49,291 nucleotides of DNA from Gammaproteobacteria bacterium (GTDB lineage: Bacteria > Pseudomonadota > Gammaproteobacteria > Steroidobacterales > PWYM01), in the NCBI GenBank assembly GCA_020832005.1, contig JAFIFN010000008.1:1-49291 (forward strand), written 5' to 3'. The notes below the pieces were generated by a model. It ran no database searches. It had not been told where the DNA came from and was given only the letters and a program-made list of their open reading frames with translations. The position numbers and the translations under genes were made by a program. This document shows positions 8,845 to 17,235 of the stretch, piece after piece (the first letter of the stretch is position 1; each line of letters begins with the position of its first letter).

Positions 8845-9709
8845 TGCTCTCGATGAAGCCGATGATCAGGCCCGCCACGTTCTTGCCGGTCGCGCCCTCG
8901 ATGCCCTCGAGACCGGGCGAGGAATTCACTTCCATGACCACCGGCCCATGGTTGGAACGCAGCATGTCTACGCCGGCCACGTTCAGGCCCATGATCCCCG
9001 CCGAGCGTATCGCCGTGGAACGCTCCTCAGGTGTGAGCTTGACCACCTGGGCTGTGCCACCGCGGTGCAGGTTGGAGCGAAACTCGCCCTCCTTGCCCTG
9101 GCGGCGCATCGCGGCGACCACCTTGTTGCCGATCACGAAGGCGCGGATATCGGCACCGCGCGCCTCGGTGATGAATTCCTGCACCAGGAAGTTGGCGTTG
9201 AGGCCACGAAACGCATCGATGACGCTCTCGGCGGCCTGCTTGGTCTCCGCAAGCACGACACCCACACCCTGCGTGCCCTCGATCAGCTTGATCACGACCG
9301 GCGCCCCACCCACCAGGGCCAGCAGGTCATCAGTGTCGTCCGGGGAGTGCGCAAACCCGGTCACAGGCATGCCGATGCCGCGGCGCGAGAGCAGCTGCAG
9401 CGAACGCAGCTTGTCACGTGAGCGGCTGATCGCCACCGATTCGTTGAGGGGAAACACCCCTGTCATCTCGAACTGTCGCAGCACCGCGGTGCCGTAAAAC
9501 GTCGCCGAGGCGCCGATACGCGGAATGACCGCGTCGAACCCCGTCAGGGGGACACCCTTGTAATGGACTGCCGGCTGGTGACTGGCGATGTTCATGTAAC
9601 AGCGAAGGTGATCGACCACCTGCATCTCATGACCCCGCTCGCGCCCGGCTTCGACGAGCCGGCGCGTCGAGTAGAGTTTCGAGTTTCGCGACATCACTGC
9701 GATTTTCAC
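8804..9709 (-). CDS. rimK: RimK-type alpha-L-glutamate ligase
   Basis: ATP-grasp ligase that adds glutamate residues to the C-terminus of ribosomal protein S6 in E. coli and Pseudomonas. The sequence [21 protein letters not shown] at the start and the ATP-grasp core ([18 protein letters not shown], then [20 protein letters not shown], and [14 protein letters not shown] with the metal-binding Glu/Asn) match RimK throughout. I chose GTG 9709 because AGGGA lies about 9 bp upstream and the 301-residue product matches the ~300 residues of E. coli RimK. A GTG six codons earlier would add an atypical extension. It follows the RimB-like protease gene by 37 bp and overlaps the M14 deacylase gene. Glutamylation tunes ribosome composition and, in Pseudomonas, is reported to respond to c-di-GMP. 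Confidence 0.94.
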   Translation of the reverse strand: MKIAVMSRNSKLYSTRRLVEAGRERGHEMQVVDHLRCYMNIASHQPAVHYKGVPLTGFDAVIPRIGASATFYGTAVLRQFEMTGVFPLNESVAISRSRDKLRSLQLLSRRGIGMPVTGFAHSPDDTDDLLALVGGAPVVIKLIEGTQGVGVVLAETKQAAESVIDAFRGLNANFLVQEFITEARGADIRAFVIGNKVVAAMRRQGKEGEFRSNLHRGGTAQVVKLTPEERSTAIRSAGIMGLNVAGVDMLRSNHGPVVMEVNSSPGLEGIEGATGKNVAGLIIGFIESNARPGKTRTRGAG

Positions 9710-9746
9710 GCCATCGATTCCCTGCACACACGTGCGTCGGATAAAT

Positions 9747-10202
9747 TCATTCCAGCGGACTCCGGCGACCGCCGATATAGGAGCATGCCGGATCCACGAT
9801 CATCCCCGCGGCCTTCAGGGCGGTGCGCCCGAGCAGCATGCGAAAGCGCATGTTGTCGCGCGCGGTCAGCGTCATCTCGATCGGCCATTCCTGCGTACCC
9901 CAGCGCACCGGCGTGACAATCACCCAGCGCAGCTCGCGGTGCCCGCCAGAGTCGGTCACGAGACGCTGTTCCAGCGCCTCGGCGGTGCACCAGTGAGATA
10001 TCTCCCGATTACCCTGCAGCGGATGAATGCCGAATTCAAGCATGGTACGCTGCCCGTCGCTGCGAGGGCGAATTTCGAAGGCGTGCAGCGCCGAGGTTCT
10101 TGCACCGGTATCGACTTTGGCCTTGACCTCGCTCAGACCCAGTGCCGGCAATGCCACCCACTCGCGCCAGCCAACCCGCACCGGCGCGCGCGCATCGCTC
10201 AT
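9747..10202 (-). CDS. RimB-like retropepsin-fold protease (ATP-dependent zinc protease family)
   Basis: A 151-residue protein of the family annotated as ATP-dependent zinc protease, which includes Pseudomonas RimB. The aspartic-protease-like motif [11 protein letters not shown] is at residues 31-41, and the fold ends with the LLGRTAL and [13 protein letters not shown] segments. Despite the family name, the visible motif is that of retropepsins, with a single Asp per chain, which suggests action as a dimer. The start ATG overlaps the ccmI stop in ATGA, tying it to the cytochrome c operon. rimK follows at 37 bp, as in the RimBK systems, where the protease trims or counteracts RimK products. Confidence 0.9.
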   Translation of the reverse strand: MSDARAPVRVGWREWVALPALGLSEVKAKVDTGARTSALHAFEIRPRSDGQRTMLEFGIHPLQGNREISHWCTAEALEQRLVTDSGGHRELRWVIVTPVRWGTQEWPIEMTLTARDNMRFRMLLGRTALKAAGMIVDPACSYIGGRRSPLE

Positions 10203-11281
10203 GGTACGACACGATCGATGATGATGCGGGCGGCTTCGCCAACCACCGCGTCGCCTTCACCATAGAGGTCTCCGCTGCTCGCACTGACGTCCCCGGTCTG
10301 CGAGACCCTGGCCGTGATGCTCAGGGCACCCGACAGGTCGGCCAGGCGTTGACCAGGCAACATCACATCACCGTCGTCGATGACCAGGCTCACCGGCAGT
10401 TCGTCGGCGGCCACGCGGCGCACGGCCAGGGGCGGACCGGCCTGTGCCGCGCGCACGATGACGTACAACACGGCGCGATCACGAATCAGCGTCTCCAGGC
10501 CGGTGGCAAGGCTCACGGACAGGGACAGGCGACCGGGCTCGCCTGGCGATCCCTCCATGGCCGGGGCGGCGTCTGCCAACGGGCGCTCGGCAGCCGCAAA
10601 CGGACGAGCCAGCTCCTCGGTGGCATCCGGCAACGGCGCCTCACCGGACTGACTGCGGATTTCGCTCAGGCGTTCGGTCAGCAACCTCGCCAGCGGCGCC
10701 GGCGGATCGAGCTCGAGCAACCTGCCCCAGCGCTGTTCAGCGACAGACCAGCGCCCGGCACCATAGGCCGCGAGACCGCCATACCACAACGCTCGCGGAT
10801 TGTCGGGCTGGCGCGCAAGCGCCTCGTCGAGCAGGCTACCGGCCTCTCCTGAGAGATTACGCGGATCCTGCAGCGCCAGCGCCTCGGCGTAAGAGATGGC
10901 AAGAGACACATCCTGGCCACCGGTCATGGCATAGGCGCGCTCAAAGGCGCGCGCGGCACCCTCGAAATCCTGCAGACCCATATAGAATTCGGCCAGGCTG
11001 CGCCAGCCATCGACATCGTCAGCGGCGCCGAGATCGCGTTCGGCATCGGCGGCCATGCGACGCAGTGAGTCGATGGCGATCTCGGCGCGCGCCTGCGCAT
11101 CCCACTGCCAGGTAGACACCATCAGGTAGGTACCGATACTCCCCAGGGGCAGCAGCACCGCGATCACGAGCACGCCGAACAAGCGGCGCTGCGCATCTGC
11201 AGCATGCCGCCACACCGGCACCATGAGCAACAAGAGCGCCGCCGCGGTCATCGCCGCGGCCAGCACCAGGAACAGGGTCAT
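10199..11281 (-). CDS. ccmI: Cytochrome c biogenesis protein CcmI
   Basis: Apocytochrome c chaperone that presents the heme-binding end of apocytochrome to the CcmF/CcmH ligation complex. The 360-residue protein opens with two membrane segments (about 1-22 and 34-55) joined by a basic loop. TPR-like repeats follow (about 80-215; e.g. [28 protein letters not shown]). It ends with a periplasmic beta-rich domain (about 255-360) that includes [20 protein letters not shown], typical of CcmI. It starts in an ATGA overlap with ccmH and ends in an ATGA overlap with the RimB-like gene. An acidic, alanine-rich linker (about 225-255) joins the TPRs to the last domain. Confidence 0.93.
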   Translation of the reverse strand: MTLFLVLAAAMTAAALLLLMVPVWRHAADAQRRLFGVLVIAVLLPLGSIGTYLMVSTWQWDAQARAEIAIDSLRRMAADAERDLGAADDVDGWRSLAEFYMGLQDFEGAARAFERAYAMTGGQDVSLAISYAEALALQDPRNLSGEAGSLLDEALARQPDNPRALWYGGLAAYGAGRWSVAEQRWGRLLELDPPAPLARLLTERLSEIRSQSGEAPLPDATEELARPFAAAERPLADAAPAMEGSPGEPGRLSLSVSLATGLETLIRDRAVLYVIVRAAQAGPPLAVRRVAADELPVSLVIDDGDVMLPGQRLADLSGALSITARVSQTGDVSASSGDLYGEGDAVVGEAARIIIDRVVP

Positions 11282-11718
11282 TTCGAAGCATCCTCCGCGG
11301 GATCGACCCAGTCCCTATCGATGGGCTTGCCGGCGCGCGAACTGATCACCCGCCAGAACACCCAGCCGCCGATCAGCAGCAGCAGCCCGGGCGCGAGCCA
11401 CAACAGCCATGTGCGCGGCGTGAATGGCGGCCGGTAGAGCACGAAGTCACCGTAGCGCGCGGTCAGGAAGGAAAGAATCTCGGCATCCGTGTGCCCCGCC
11501 TCGATACGCTCACGCACCTCGCGCCGCAGGTCGGAGGCCAGCGGCGCGTTGGAATCGGCAATGGGCTCGTTCTGGCAGACCAGGCAGCGGATCTCGCGGA
11601 TCATGCGCTCGTAGCGCTCCTGCTTCTGCGCATCGGCCAGGGGCGCACGCGCATCAATGGCGCCCGCCGTCCCGACGCTGAGTACCAGCAACACCGGCAG
11701 TGCAAGCCAGCGAATCAT
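11278..11718 (-). CDS. ccmH: Cytochrome c maturation thiol protein CcmH (CcmL)
   Basis: Periplasmic, membrane-anchored thiol oxidoreductase that keeps apocytochrome CXXCH thiols reduced for heme attachment. The 146-residue protein has a cleavable signal (MIRWLALPVLLVLSVGTAGA) and the family motif RCLVCQN with Cys45 and Cys48. One membrane helix near 103-122 (TWLLWLAPGLLLLIGGWVFW) follows the short helical domain. This is the short form without the TPR region, which is supplied here by separate ccmI, as in Pseudomonas rather than E. coli. It overlaps ccmG and ccmI by 4 bp each. Confidence 0.95.
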   Translation of the reverse strand: MIRWLALPVLLVLSVGTAGAIDARAPLADAQKQERYERMIREIRCLVCQNEPIADSNAPLASDLRREVRERIEAGHTDAEILSFLTARYGDFVLYRPPFTPRTWLLWLAPGLLLLIGGWVFWRVISSRAGKPIDRDWVDPAEDASK

Positions 11719-12251
11719 GAGCGTCCCTGCTGCAGCGCCGCGATCCGCGGCCGGAATTCCCGTTGCCAGATATCTTCTGTCAGCGGCCCGATGTGCTTGT
11801 AGCGGATGATGCCCTGGCCATCGAGCAGAAAGGTTTCCGGCGCACCATACACGCCCCAGTCGATCGCCACGCGACCATCGGCGTCCACGGCCGTGGATAC
11901 ATAGGGATCGCCCAGGCGCTGCAGCCAGTGAATTGCCGCCTCGTTATCATCCTTCCAGTTCAGGCCGTAAATGGGAATCTCACCGCGTCGGGCCAGGTCC
12001 ACCAGCAGACCATGTTCCTGCCGGCAGCCCACGCACCATGTGGCCCAGACGTTCAACAGCACCGGCTCGCCGGTGGCCAGGTCTGCAAGCCCCAGCGTGC
12101 GTTCCGGCTCGAGCAGCTGTGGCAGCTCGAAGGCCGGCGCCGGCTGGTTGATCAGCGGCGAGGGCACGAGCGTGGGATCACGGAAAAGTCCGACAAGGAA
12201 AAATCCCAGCAGCACTATGAATGCTGCCGGCACCAGAACGAAACGCCACAT
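11715..12251 (-). CDS. ccmG: Thiol:disulfide interchange protein CcmG/DsbE
   Basis: Thioredoxin-fold reductant of the Ccm pathway that passes electrons to CcmH or apocytochrome c. The 178-residue protein has an N-terminal membrane anchor (residues 5-22), then a thioredoxin domain with active site WCVGC (Cys73, Cys76). The acidic helix GLNWKDDNEAAIHWL and the cis-Pro region GVYGAPETFLLD follow, all diagnostic of CcmG. Its start overlaps the ccmF stop by 1 bp (TGATG), and its stop overlaps the ccmH start by 4 bp. Confidence 0.96.
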   Translation of the reverse strand: MWRFVLVPAAFIVLLGFFLVGLFRDPTLVPSPLINQPAPAFELPQLLEPERTLGLADLATGEPVLLNVWATWCVGCRQEHGLLVDLARRGEIPIYGLNWKDDNEAAIHWLQRLGDPYVSTAVDADGRVAIDWGVYGAPETFLLDGQGIIRYKHIGPLTEDIWQREFRPRIAALQQGRS

Positions 12252-14215
12252 CAGCTGCCGCCTCCCGGGGCTGGGGCACGCCCATCGGCCAGCGGTTCAG
12301 TGCTGCGACGGCGCGCCAGCCGATAGCGCCGGTCGCTCAGTGCGAACAGGCCTCCGATGGCCATGACCAGGGTGCCCAGCCAGATGAAGCGCACCAGCGG
12401 CTTGTACTGGATGCGCACCGACCAGGCGCCCTCGCCCAGCGGCTCACCCATCGATACCAGCAGATCGCGCCGCCACCCGGCGGCAATCGCCGTTTGCGTG
12501 ACCGGATCACGCTGCACGCGATAGACCCGTTTCTGCGGATAGAGCATGGTCACGAGTTCGCCATCCAGGCGCACTTCCACTTCGGCCTCGATGGCGCTGA
12601 AGTTCGGTCCCTCCACGCCGCGGGTGCCGAACATCGTGAACTCGTAGCCGGCAACCTCGATGGGCTGACCGGGCACCGCCGCCCGATCGGCCTCGGCGTC
12701 GTAAGAGGACACGAAGGTGACGCCGAGGATCAGCATGCCCAGCCCGAAATGGGCCAGGCACATGCCGATGTGACTCGATGTCAGCCGGGCCGGGCCGCGC
12801 CCGGGCAACAGGTCGATCAGCGCCGTGAGCATGACCCAGAAGGCGGCGATGCTGCCGACGATGGTCAGCATGCCCGCCGAGCCATAAAACACCAGCGGCA
12901 GGGTTACGCCTGCGATCACAGCGATGACCGCCGGCACCCGCAGCTTTCGCGCCAGCACCGATACCGACATCTGTCGCCACATGACGTGCATGCCCATTCC
13001 CATGAGCAACATCAGCGGAAACATCGGGATCATGAAGGCGAGGTCAAAATACGGCGGTCCCACTGACACCTTGCCGAGGTTCAGGGCATCCATGAACAGC
13101 GGATAGAGGGTACCCAGAAGAATCAAGGCCGTTGCAATGACCAGCAGGATATTGTTGGCCAGCACGAAACTTTCGCGCGACATCGGACGAAAACCTGCGT
13201 CTGAGGTCAGCATGGGCGCGCGCCAGGCATACAGCGCCAATGCCGCACCGGTGACGATGCCCATGAACACCAGAATATACAGGCCGCGTGAGGGGTCGGT
13301 CGCGAAAGCATGCACCGAGACCAGGATCCCCGAGCGCACCAGGAAGGTGCCAAGCAGGCTCAGGCTGAAAGCGGTGATCGCCAGCAGCAAGGTCCAGCTG
13401 CGAAACAGTCCGCGCTTCTCCGTGACCGCCAGTGAATGGATCAGGGCCGTACCGATCAACCAGGGCAGAAACGATGCGTTCTCCACGGGATCCCAGAACC
13501 ACCAGCCGCCCCAGCCAAGCTCGTAGTAGGCCCACCAGCTGCCCAGAGAGATGCCCAGCGTCAGAAACACCCACGCGGCCGTAGTCCAGGGGCGCGTCCA
13601 GCGTGCCCAGGCTGCATCCAGACGACCTTCGAGCAAGGCTGCAATGGCAAACGCAAACGCCACCGAGAAACCGACATAGCCGATGTACAGCAGGGGCGGA
13701 TGAATCATCAACGCCGGATCCTGCAGGATTGGATTGAGGTCCTGACCGTCCGCCGGTGCAGGGATCAAGCGATCGAACGGGTTCGATGTGAACAGCGTGA
13801 ACGACAGGAAACCGACTGCCACGACCCCGAGCACACCCAGCACCCGGGCGACGAACCGCTCGGGCATGTGGCCACTGAATGCCGCCACCAGCACCGACCA
13901 GATGGCCAGCACCAGAATCCACAGCAACAGCGAACCCTCATGACCGCCCCAGACCGCACCGACACGGTAGAACACCGGAAGTTCGGAATTGGAGTGCCCG
14001 GCGACAAAGGCCACGGAAAAATCGTGTGTAACGAAGGCATAGGTCAGGGCGCCGAAGGCGACAATGGCGAACACCAGCTGACCGGTCACGGCCGGCTTGG
14101 CAAGCCCCATCAATACGCGGCTGCCGGTGAAGCTGCCCCACAGGGGCGCGACCGTCTGTACCATCGCCAGCAGCAGCGCGAGAATCAGGGCAACCTGGCC
14201 GAGTTCAGGGATCAT
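12251..14215 (-). CDS. ccmF: Heme lyase subunit CcmF
   Basis: Large inner-membrane protein that takes heme from holo-CcmE and, with CcmH and CcmI, ligates it to apocytochrome c. The 654-residue length is normal. Many hydrophobic segments are visible. The periplasmic tryptophan-rich WWD domain lies at about 228-245 (ELGWGGWWFWDPVENASF), and conserved histidine contexts include FVTHDFSV, HEGSLLLW and IHPPLLYIGY. The C-terminal region includes a soluble periplasmic part (about 520-625) before the last helix. It starts in an ATGA overlap with ccmE. Confidence 0.97.
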   Translation of the reverse strand: MIPELGQVALILALLLAMVQTVAPLWGSFTGSRVLMGLAKPAVTGQLVFAIVAFGALTYAFVTHDFSVAFVAGHSNSELPVFYRVGAVWGGHEGSLLLWILVLAIWSVLVAAFSGHMPERFVARVLGVLGVVAVGFLSFTLFTSNPFDRLIPAPADGQDLNPILQDPALMIHPPLLYIGYVGFSVAFAFAIAALLEGRLDAAWARWTRPWTTAAWVFLTLGISLGSWWAYYELGWGGWWFWDPVENASFLPWLIGTALIHSLAVTEKRGLFRSWTLLLAITAFSLSLLGTFLVRSGILVSVHAFATDPSRGLYILVFMGIVTGAALALYAWRAPMLTSDAGFRPMSRESFVLANNILLVIATALILLGTLYPLFMDALNLGKVSVGPPYFDLAFMIPMFPLMLLMGMGMHVMWRQMSVSVLARKLRVPAVIAVIAGVTLPLVFYGSAGMLTIVGSIAAFWVMLTALIDLLPGRGPARLTSSHIGMCLAHFGLGMLILGVTFVSSYDAEADRAAVPGQPIEVAGYEFTMFGTRGVEGPNFSAIEAEVEVRLDGELVTMLYPQKRVYRVQRDPVTQTAIAAGWRRDLLVSMGEPLGEGAWSVRIQYKPLVRFIWLGTLVMAIGGLFALSDRRYRLARRRSTEPLADGRAPAPGGGS

Positions 14216-14733
14216 GGCTGGTATCCACCCCCGTAATAGCCGCCGGCGGATCCGTTGCCGGTCGCGCGCGCCGCTTCAGCCTGCTCCGCCGCCCGCTCGA
14301 TGGCGCGCATCTTGCCGGCCTCCAGCGCCTGGGCCACTTCCGGTGGCATGTAGTTTTCGTCATGCTTGGCCATGATATTGTCGGCCAGGAACAAACCACC
14401 CTCGCCCAGCCGGCCGCGCGCCACCACGCCCTGGCCTTCCCGGAACAGGTCGGGCAATACGCCTGTATAGCGCACTGGCACACTGTAGGCGTGATCGGTG
14501 ACCAGGAATTCCACCGTCATGCTGCCCGACTCACGCTGCACACTGCCATCGGCGACGAGCCCGCCGATGCGCAGCGTGCGCTCGGCCGGCACGTCAATCT
14601 CGACGAACTCCGTGGGGCTGTAGAAATACAGCATGTTCTCCTGGAACGCGCGCAGCGCCAGCGTGGTCGCAAGTCCCACGCCGGCCACCAGCCCGGCAAC
14701 AAGCATGAGTCGGCGTTTTCTCGTCGGTGTCAT
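14212..14733 (-). CDS. ccmE: Periplasmic heme chaperone CcmE
   Basis: Binds heme covalently in the periplasm and hands it to CcmF. I chose ATG 14733 (173 residues) because AAGGAG precedes it and it gives the usual short basic N-terminus MTPTRKRR followed by one membrane anchor (about 9-28). The OB-fold domain contains ERTLRIGGLV and FLVTDHAYSVPVRYTG, and the heme-binding His124 with Tyr128 in AKHDENYMP (HxxxY type). The C-terminal tail is flexible and rich in Gly and Tyr. It overlaps ccmD and ccmF by 4 bp each. Confidence 0.95.
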   Translation of the reverse strand: MTPTRKRRLMLVAGLVAGVGLATTLALRAFQENMLYFYSPTEFVEIDVPAERTLRIGGLVADGSVQRESGSMTVEFLVTDHAYSVPVRYTGVLPDLFREGQGVVARGRLGEGGLFLADNIMAKHDENYMPPEVAQALEAGKMRAIERAAEQAEAARATGNGSAGGYYGGGYQP

Positions 14734-14915
14734 GACAGCTCCTTGACGGCGGCACGAACCGGTCGTGGCGCCTCGTCTTGCTCTGCGGCCTGCCTGAGCG
14801 CCTGCCGGTGATGTCGCCTCGCCGAATAAACGAGCGCCAGCAGCACCGCCAGCGTCAGTCCCCAGGCACTCCACACGTAGGCCCAGTAGCCATCCATCAG
14901 CAGAAACTCACGCAT
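14730..14915 (-). CDS. ccmD: Heme exporter small subunit CcmD
   Basis: A 61-residue single-span membrane protein that helps release holo-CcmE from the CcmABCD complex. The sequence FLLMDGYWAYVWSAWGLTLAVLLALVY, then a strongly basic stretch (RRHHRQALR), is the standard CcmD layout. The ATG at 14915 overlaps the end of ccmC by 8 bp. An in-frame codon upstream would add 11 residues not found in the family. Its end overlaps ccmE in ATGA. Confidence 0.88.
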   Translation of the reverse strand: MREFLLMDGYWAYVWSAWGLTLAVLLALVYSARRHHRQALRQAAEQDEAPRPVRAAVKELS

Positions 14916-15645
14916 GCGCGTTAAGTTCACGTATCCAGCGCGCGCCACGCTCGCGCAACAACACTTCGCCGCGCAGGCGCATCGTCACCACCGCAGCGAA
15001 AAACAGCGTATAGCCCACCACCATGGCGAGCAACCACACCAGCATGTCCATGGTGATCGAGGGCGCCGAGAGCTTTGCGATCGTAGCCGGCTGATGCAGC
15101 GTATTCCACCAGTCCACGGAAAACTTGATGATCGGGATATTCACCACGCCGACGATGGCAAGCAATGCCGCGGCGCGGTCACCCTTGGAAGCATCGTCGA
15201 ACGCCGAGCGCAGCGCCATGACGCCGACATAGAGGAAAAACAGCACCAGCACCGAGGTCATGCGGCCATCCCAGTCCCACCACACGCCCCACATCGGCTT
15301 ACCCCAGATCGAACCGGTGGCCAGCGCCAGGAAGGTGAACGCCGCGCCCACCGGCGCACAGGCGGCGGCGAAGGCAAAGGCCACTTTCATGCGCCAGATG
15401 AGGCCCACGGCAGCTGCCACTGCCATGGCCACGTAGCCGAACATGGAGATATAGGCGCTCGGCACATGCACGTAAATGATGCGAAAGCCGTCGCCCTGCT
15501 GGTAGTCCGGCGGTGCGATGGCCAGCCCACCCACGGTGCCGGCCACCAGCAGCAGCAATGCCGGAATCCCGAACCACGGCACCAGGCGACCGGCCGTACG
15601 GTAAAAGTGAGGCGGCGAGCCCAGCTTGTGAAACCAGATCCACAT
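14908..15645 (-). CDS. ccmC: Heme transporter subunit CcmC
   Basis: Six-span inner-membrane protein that presents heme to CcmE. The start at ATG 15645 gives 245 residues with the usual N-terminus (MWIWFHKLGSPPHFYR). The heme-ligand histidines fall at His60 (YVHVPSAY) and His184 (WWNTLHQP), the same numbers as in E. coli CcmC. The tryptophan-rich periplasmic motif WGKPMWGVWWDWDGR lies at about 114-128. An open frame runs far upstream over ccmB in another frame and is not coding. There is a 32-bp gap to ccmB, the only true gap inside ccmABCDEFGHI. Confidence 0.96.
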   Translation of the reverse strand: MWIWFHKLGSPPHFYRTAGRLVPWFGIPALLLLVAGTVGGLAIAPPDYQQGDGFRIIYVHVPSAYISMFGYVAMAVAAAVGLIWRMKVAFAFAAACAPVGAAFTFLALATGSIWGKPMWGVWWDWDGRMTSVLVLFFLYVGVMALRSAFDDASKGDRAAALLAIVGVVNIPIIKFSVDWWNTLHQPATIAKLSAPSITMDMLVWLLAMVVGYTLFFAAVVTMRLRGEVLLRERGARWIRELNAHA

Positions 15646-15677
15646 GTTCCCTATGTCCGCAGCCTCAGGCTGTAAGT

Positions 15678-16355
15678 TCAATCCACGCTGATACGCAACG
15701 CAGCGGCAATCGCCAGCGGCGCCAGCGTGATCGCCAGCACCAGCAGTGCGGCCAGCAGATACAACGGCCCTGTTGCGCTCTGCCCCTGGACGGCCAGATC
15801 CGTCGCCCGCGCACCGAATACCAGCAGCGGCAGTGCCAGTGGCAGCACCAGGATCCCAAGTATACCTGCTCCGCGGCGCAGACTCGCGGTCAGTGCCGCC
15901 GCGACCGCGCCGATCAGGCTCAGCGTCGGTGTGGCCAGCAGCAGCGCAAGCATCAGCACCCAGGTGGCATTGGCTGGCAGGTAGAACGCCTGGGCCACGA
16001 GCGGCGTGAGCACCACCAGCGGCAGGCCGGTCAGCGCCCAGTGCGTCAGCGCCTTGACCAGGGCCAGCAACACCAGCGGCTGCGGACTCAAGATCAACTG
16101 CTCCATGCTGCCATCTTCCATGTCGCTGCGAAACAGGCCCTCCAGCGCCAACAACGACGCCAGCAGTGCGGCCACCCACAACACCCCCGGGCCGATGCTG
16201 CCGAGCAGGTCGCGCTCCGGCGCCAGGCCAAGCGGGAAAAGTGTGACGACGATCACAAAGAACATCAGCGGCAGCCCCAGCTCACCCCAGCGACGCAAAG
16301 CCGCCCTGAGGTCACGGCGCGCCAGCGCCAGCATCGCCTGGCCCGTACTGTTCAT
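15678..16355 (-). CDS. ccmB: Heme exporter membrane subunit CcmB
   Basis: Membrane partner of the CcmA ATPase in the CcmABCD complex. The 225-residue protein begins at ATG 16355, inside an ATGA overlap with ccmA. It has about six hydrophobic segments and family stretches such as LFRSDMEDGSMEQLILSP and LPLALPLLVFGA. An in-frame extension upstream is dismissed because it covers ccmA and lacks CcmB-like sequence. Confidence 0.95.
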   Translation of the reverse strand: MNSTGQAMLALARRDLRAALRRWGELGLPLMFFVIVVTLFPLGLAPERDLLGSIGPGVLWVAALLASLLALEGLFRSDMEDGSMEQLILSPQPLVLLALVKALTHWALTGLPLVVLTPLVAQAFYLPANATWVLMLALLLATPTLSLIGAVAAALTASLRRGAGILGILVLPLALPLLVFGARATDLAVQGQSATGPLYLLAALLVLAITLAPLAIAAALRISVD

Positions 16356-16972
16356 GTGCCGAGTTCCACCTGTACGCAGCGTCCCGGCGCCGCGCTGGCC
16401 AGCGGTGCATGCGAGGCAATCATCGCCATCCCCCCGGTACGAAGGTGTTCGCCCAGCCAACCGGTAATCAGGGCCTGGCCATCGACATCAAGATTCGTCA
16501 GCGGCTCGTCGAGCACCCAGAGCCTGGCAGCGGTCAGTCGCAGGCGCGCCAGTGCGACACGGCGCCGCTGGCCCGCCGACAAGGCTCTCACCGGGCGGTC
16601 TTCAGCCCCGGCAAGCCCCAGGCTTGCCAGGCAGGCCGCGAGTTTGTCGCTGTGGAACTCGTGGTTTTGCAGCTCCACCAGGAATCGAAGATTTTCCGTC
16701 ACCGAGAGATCCGCTTTCAGCCCTGCCTGGTGCCCCAGGTAGATACGCATCTGAGCGTATTCCGGATCCCCGGTCTGTAACGCCCGCGCCTGCCAGCAAA
16801 GCCTGCCGGCCGCCGCCTGGCTCAGGCCGGCGACGACGCGCAGCAAGCTGGTCTTGCCGGCGCCATTGGGTCCGGTGATCAGCGCGAGTTCGCCGGGGGC
16901 CAGACGCAGCGTCAGCCCCTCGAGCAGCAGACGGTTGCCGCGCGAGACGGCCAGATCAGTGATTTCGAGCAT
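16352..16972 (-). CDS. ccmA: Heme exporter ATPase CcmA
   Basis: ABC-type ATPase that drives release of heme-loaded CcmE. The 206-residue protein has the Walker A motif GPNGAGKTS (34-42), the signature LSAGQRRR (131-138) and the Walker B motif LWVLDEP (151-157). It is the first gene of the ccm operon. A perfect TATAAT lies 45 bp upstream of the ATG, within an AT-rich island. No strong Shine-Dalgarno sequence sits at the ideal distance; AAAGGA is about 14 bp ahead. Confidence 0.96.
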   Translation of the reverse strand: MLEITDLAVSRGNRLLLEGLTLRLAPGELALITGPNGAGKTSLLRVVAGLSQAAAGRLCWQARALQTGDPEYAQMRIYLGHQAGLKADLSVTENLRFLVELQNHEFHSDKLAACLASLGLAGAEDRPVRALSAGQRRRVALARLRLTAARLWVLDEPLTNLDVDGQALITGWLGEHLRTGGMAMIASHAPLASAAPGRCVQVELGT

Positions 16973-17016
16973 GTGGAAAACTGCTGTCCTTTCTCTTATT
17001 TATTATTTATCAATAT

Positions 17017-17051
17017 ATTATAGGTTTAAAAGAATGTTGATTCTCATTAAT
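17017..17051 (-). promoter_or_regulatory. Candidate ccm promoter with Fur-like box
   Basis: On the minus strand a perfect TATAAT (17022-17017) precedes ccmA. Just upstream, 17033-17051 (AATGTTGATTCTCATTAAT on the plus strand) matches 13 of 19 positions of the classical Fur consensus, by my own alignment. It would cover the -35 region, the usual place for repression. The -35 box itself is weak. Iron control of cytochrome c maturation would make sense, but binding is inference. Confidence 0.4.
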
Positions 17052-17083
17052 TTGCGGCCTGCGTTGCTTTAAGTGTCGCCCGC

Positions 17084-17112
17084 CGTACGAATCTAACTTT
17101 AAGATTCATACG
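17084..17112. promoter_or_regulatory. 29-bp dyad between ccmA and the ATPase-FHA gene
   Basis: Arms CGTACGAATCT and AGATTCATACG pair at 10 of 11 positions around a 7-bp AT-rich centre. It lies 150 bp before the ATPase-FHA start and 110 bp before ccmA. No T-run follows on either strand, so an operator is more likely than a terminator. Confidence 0.45.
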
Positions 17113-17235
17113 CTTGCAGCAGACTTTGGCGCACGGCTTGACCCCGGATACCGATCAGGCGAATCTCTGTCACCCGGTATCGACTCGTCAAGAATCTGCT
17201 ACAACATGCTGACAGACATAGAGGATTACGACTCC

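Noticed and set aside
12221-14236. Plus-strand frames opposite ccmF
   Set aside because: The predicted products are His/Gln/Arg-rich strings typical of the complement of membrane-protein genes.
15646-16179. Long upstream extension of the ccmC frame
   Set aside because: It covers ccmB in another frame; CcmC of standard length starts at 15645.
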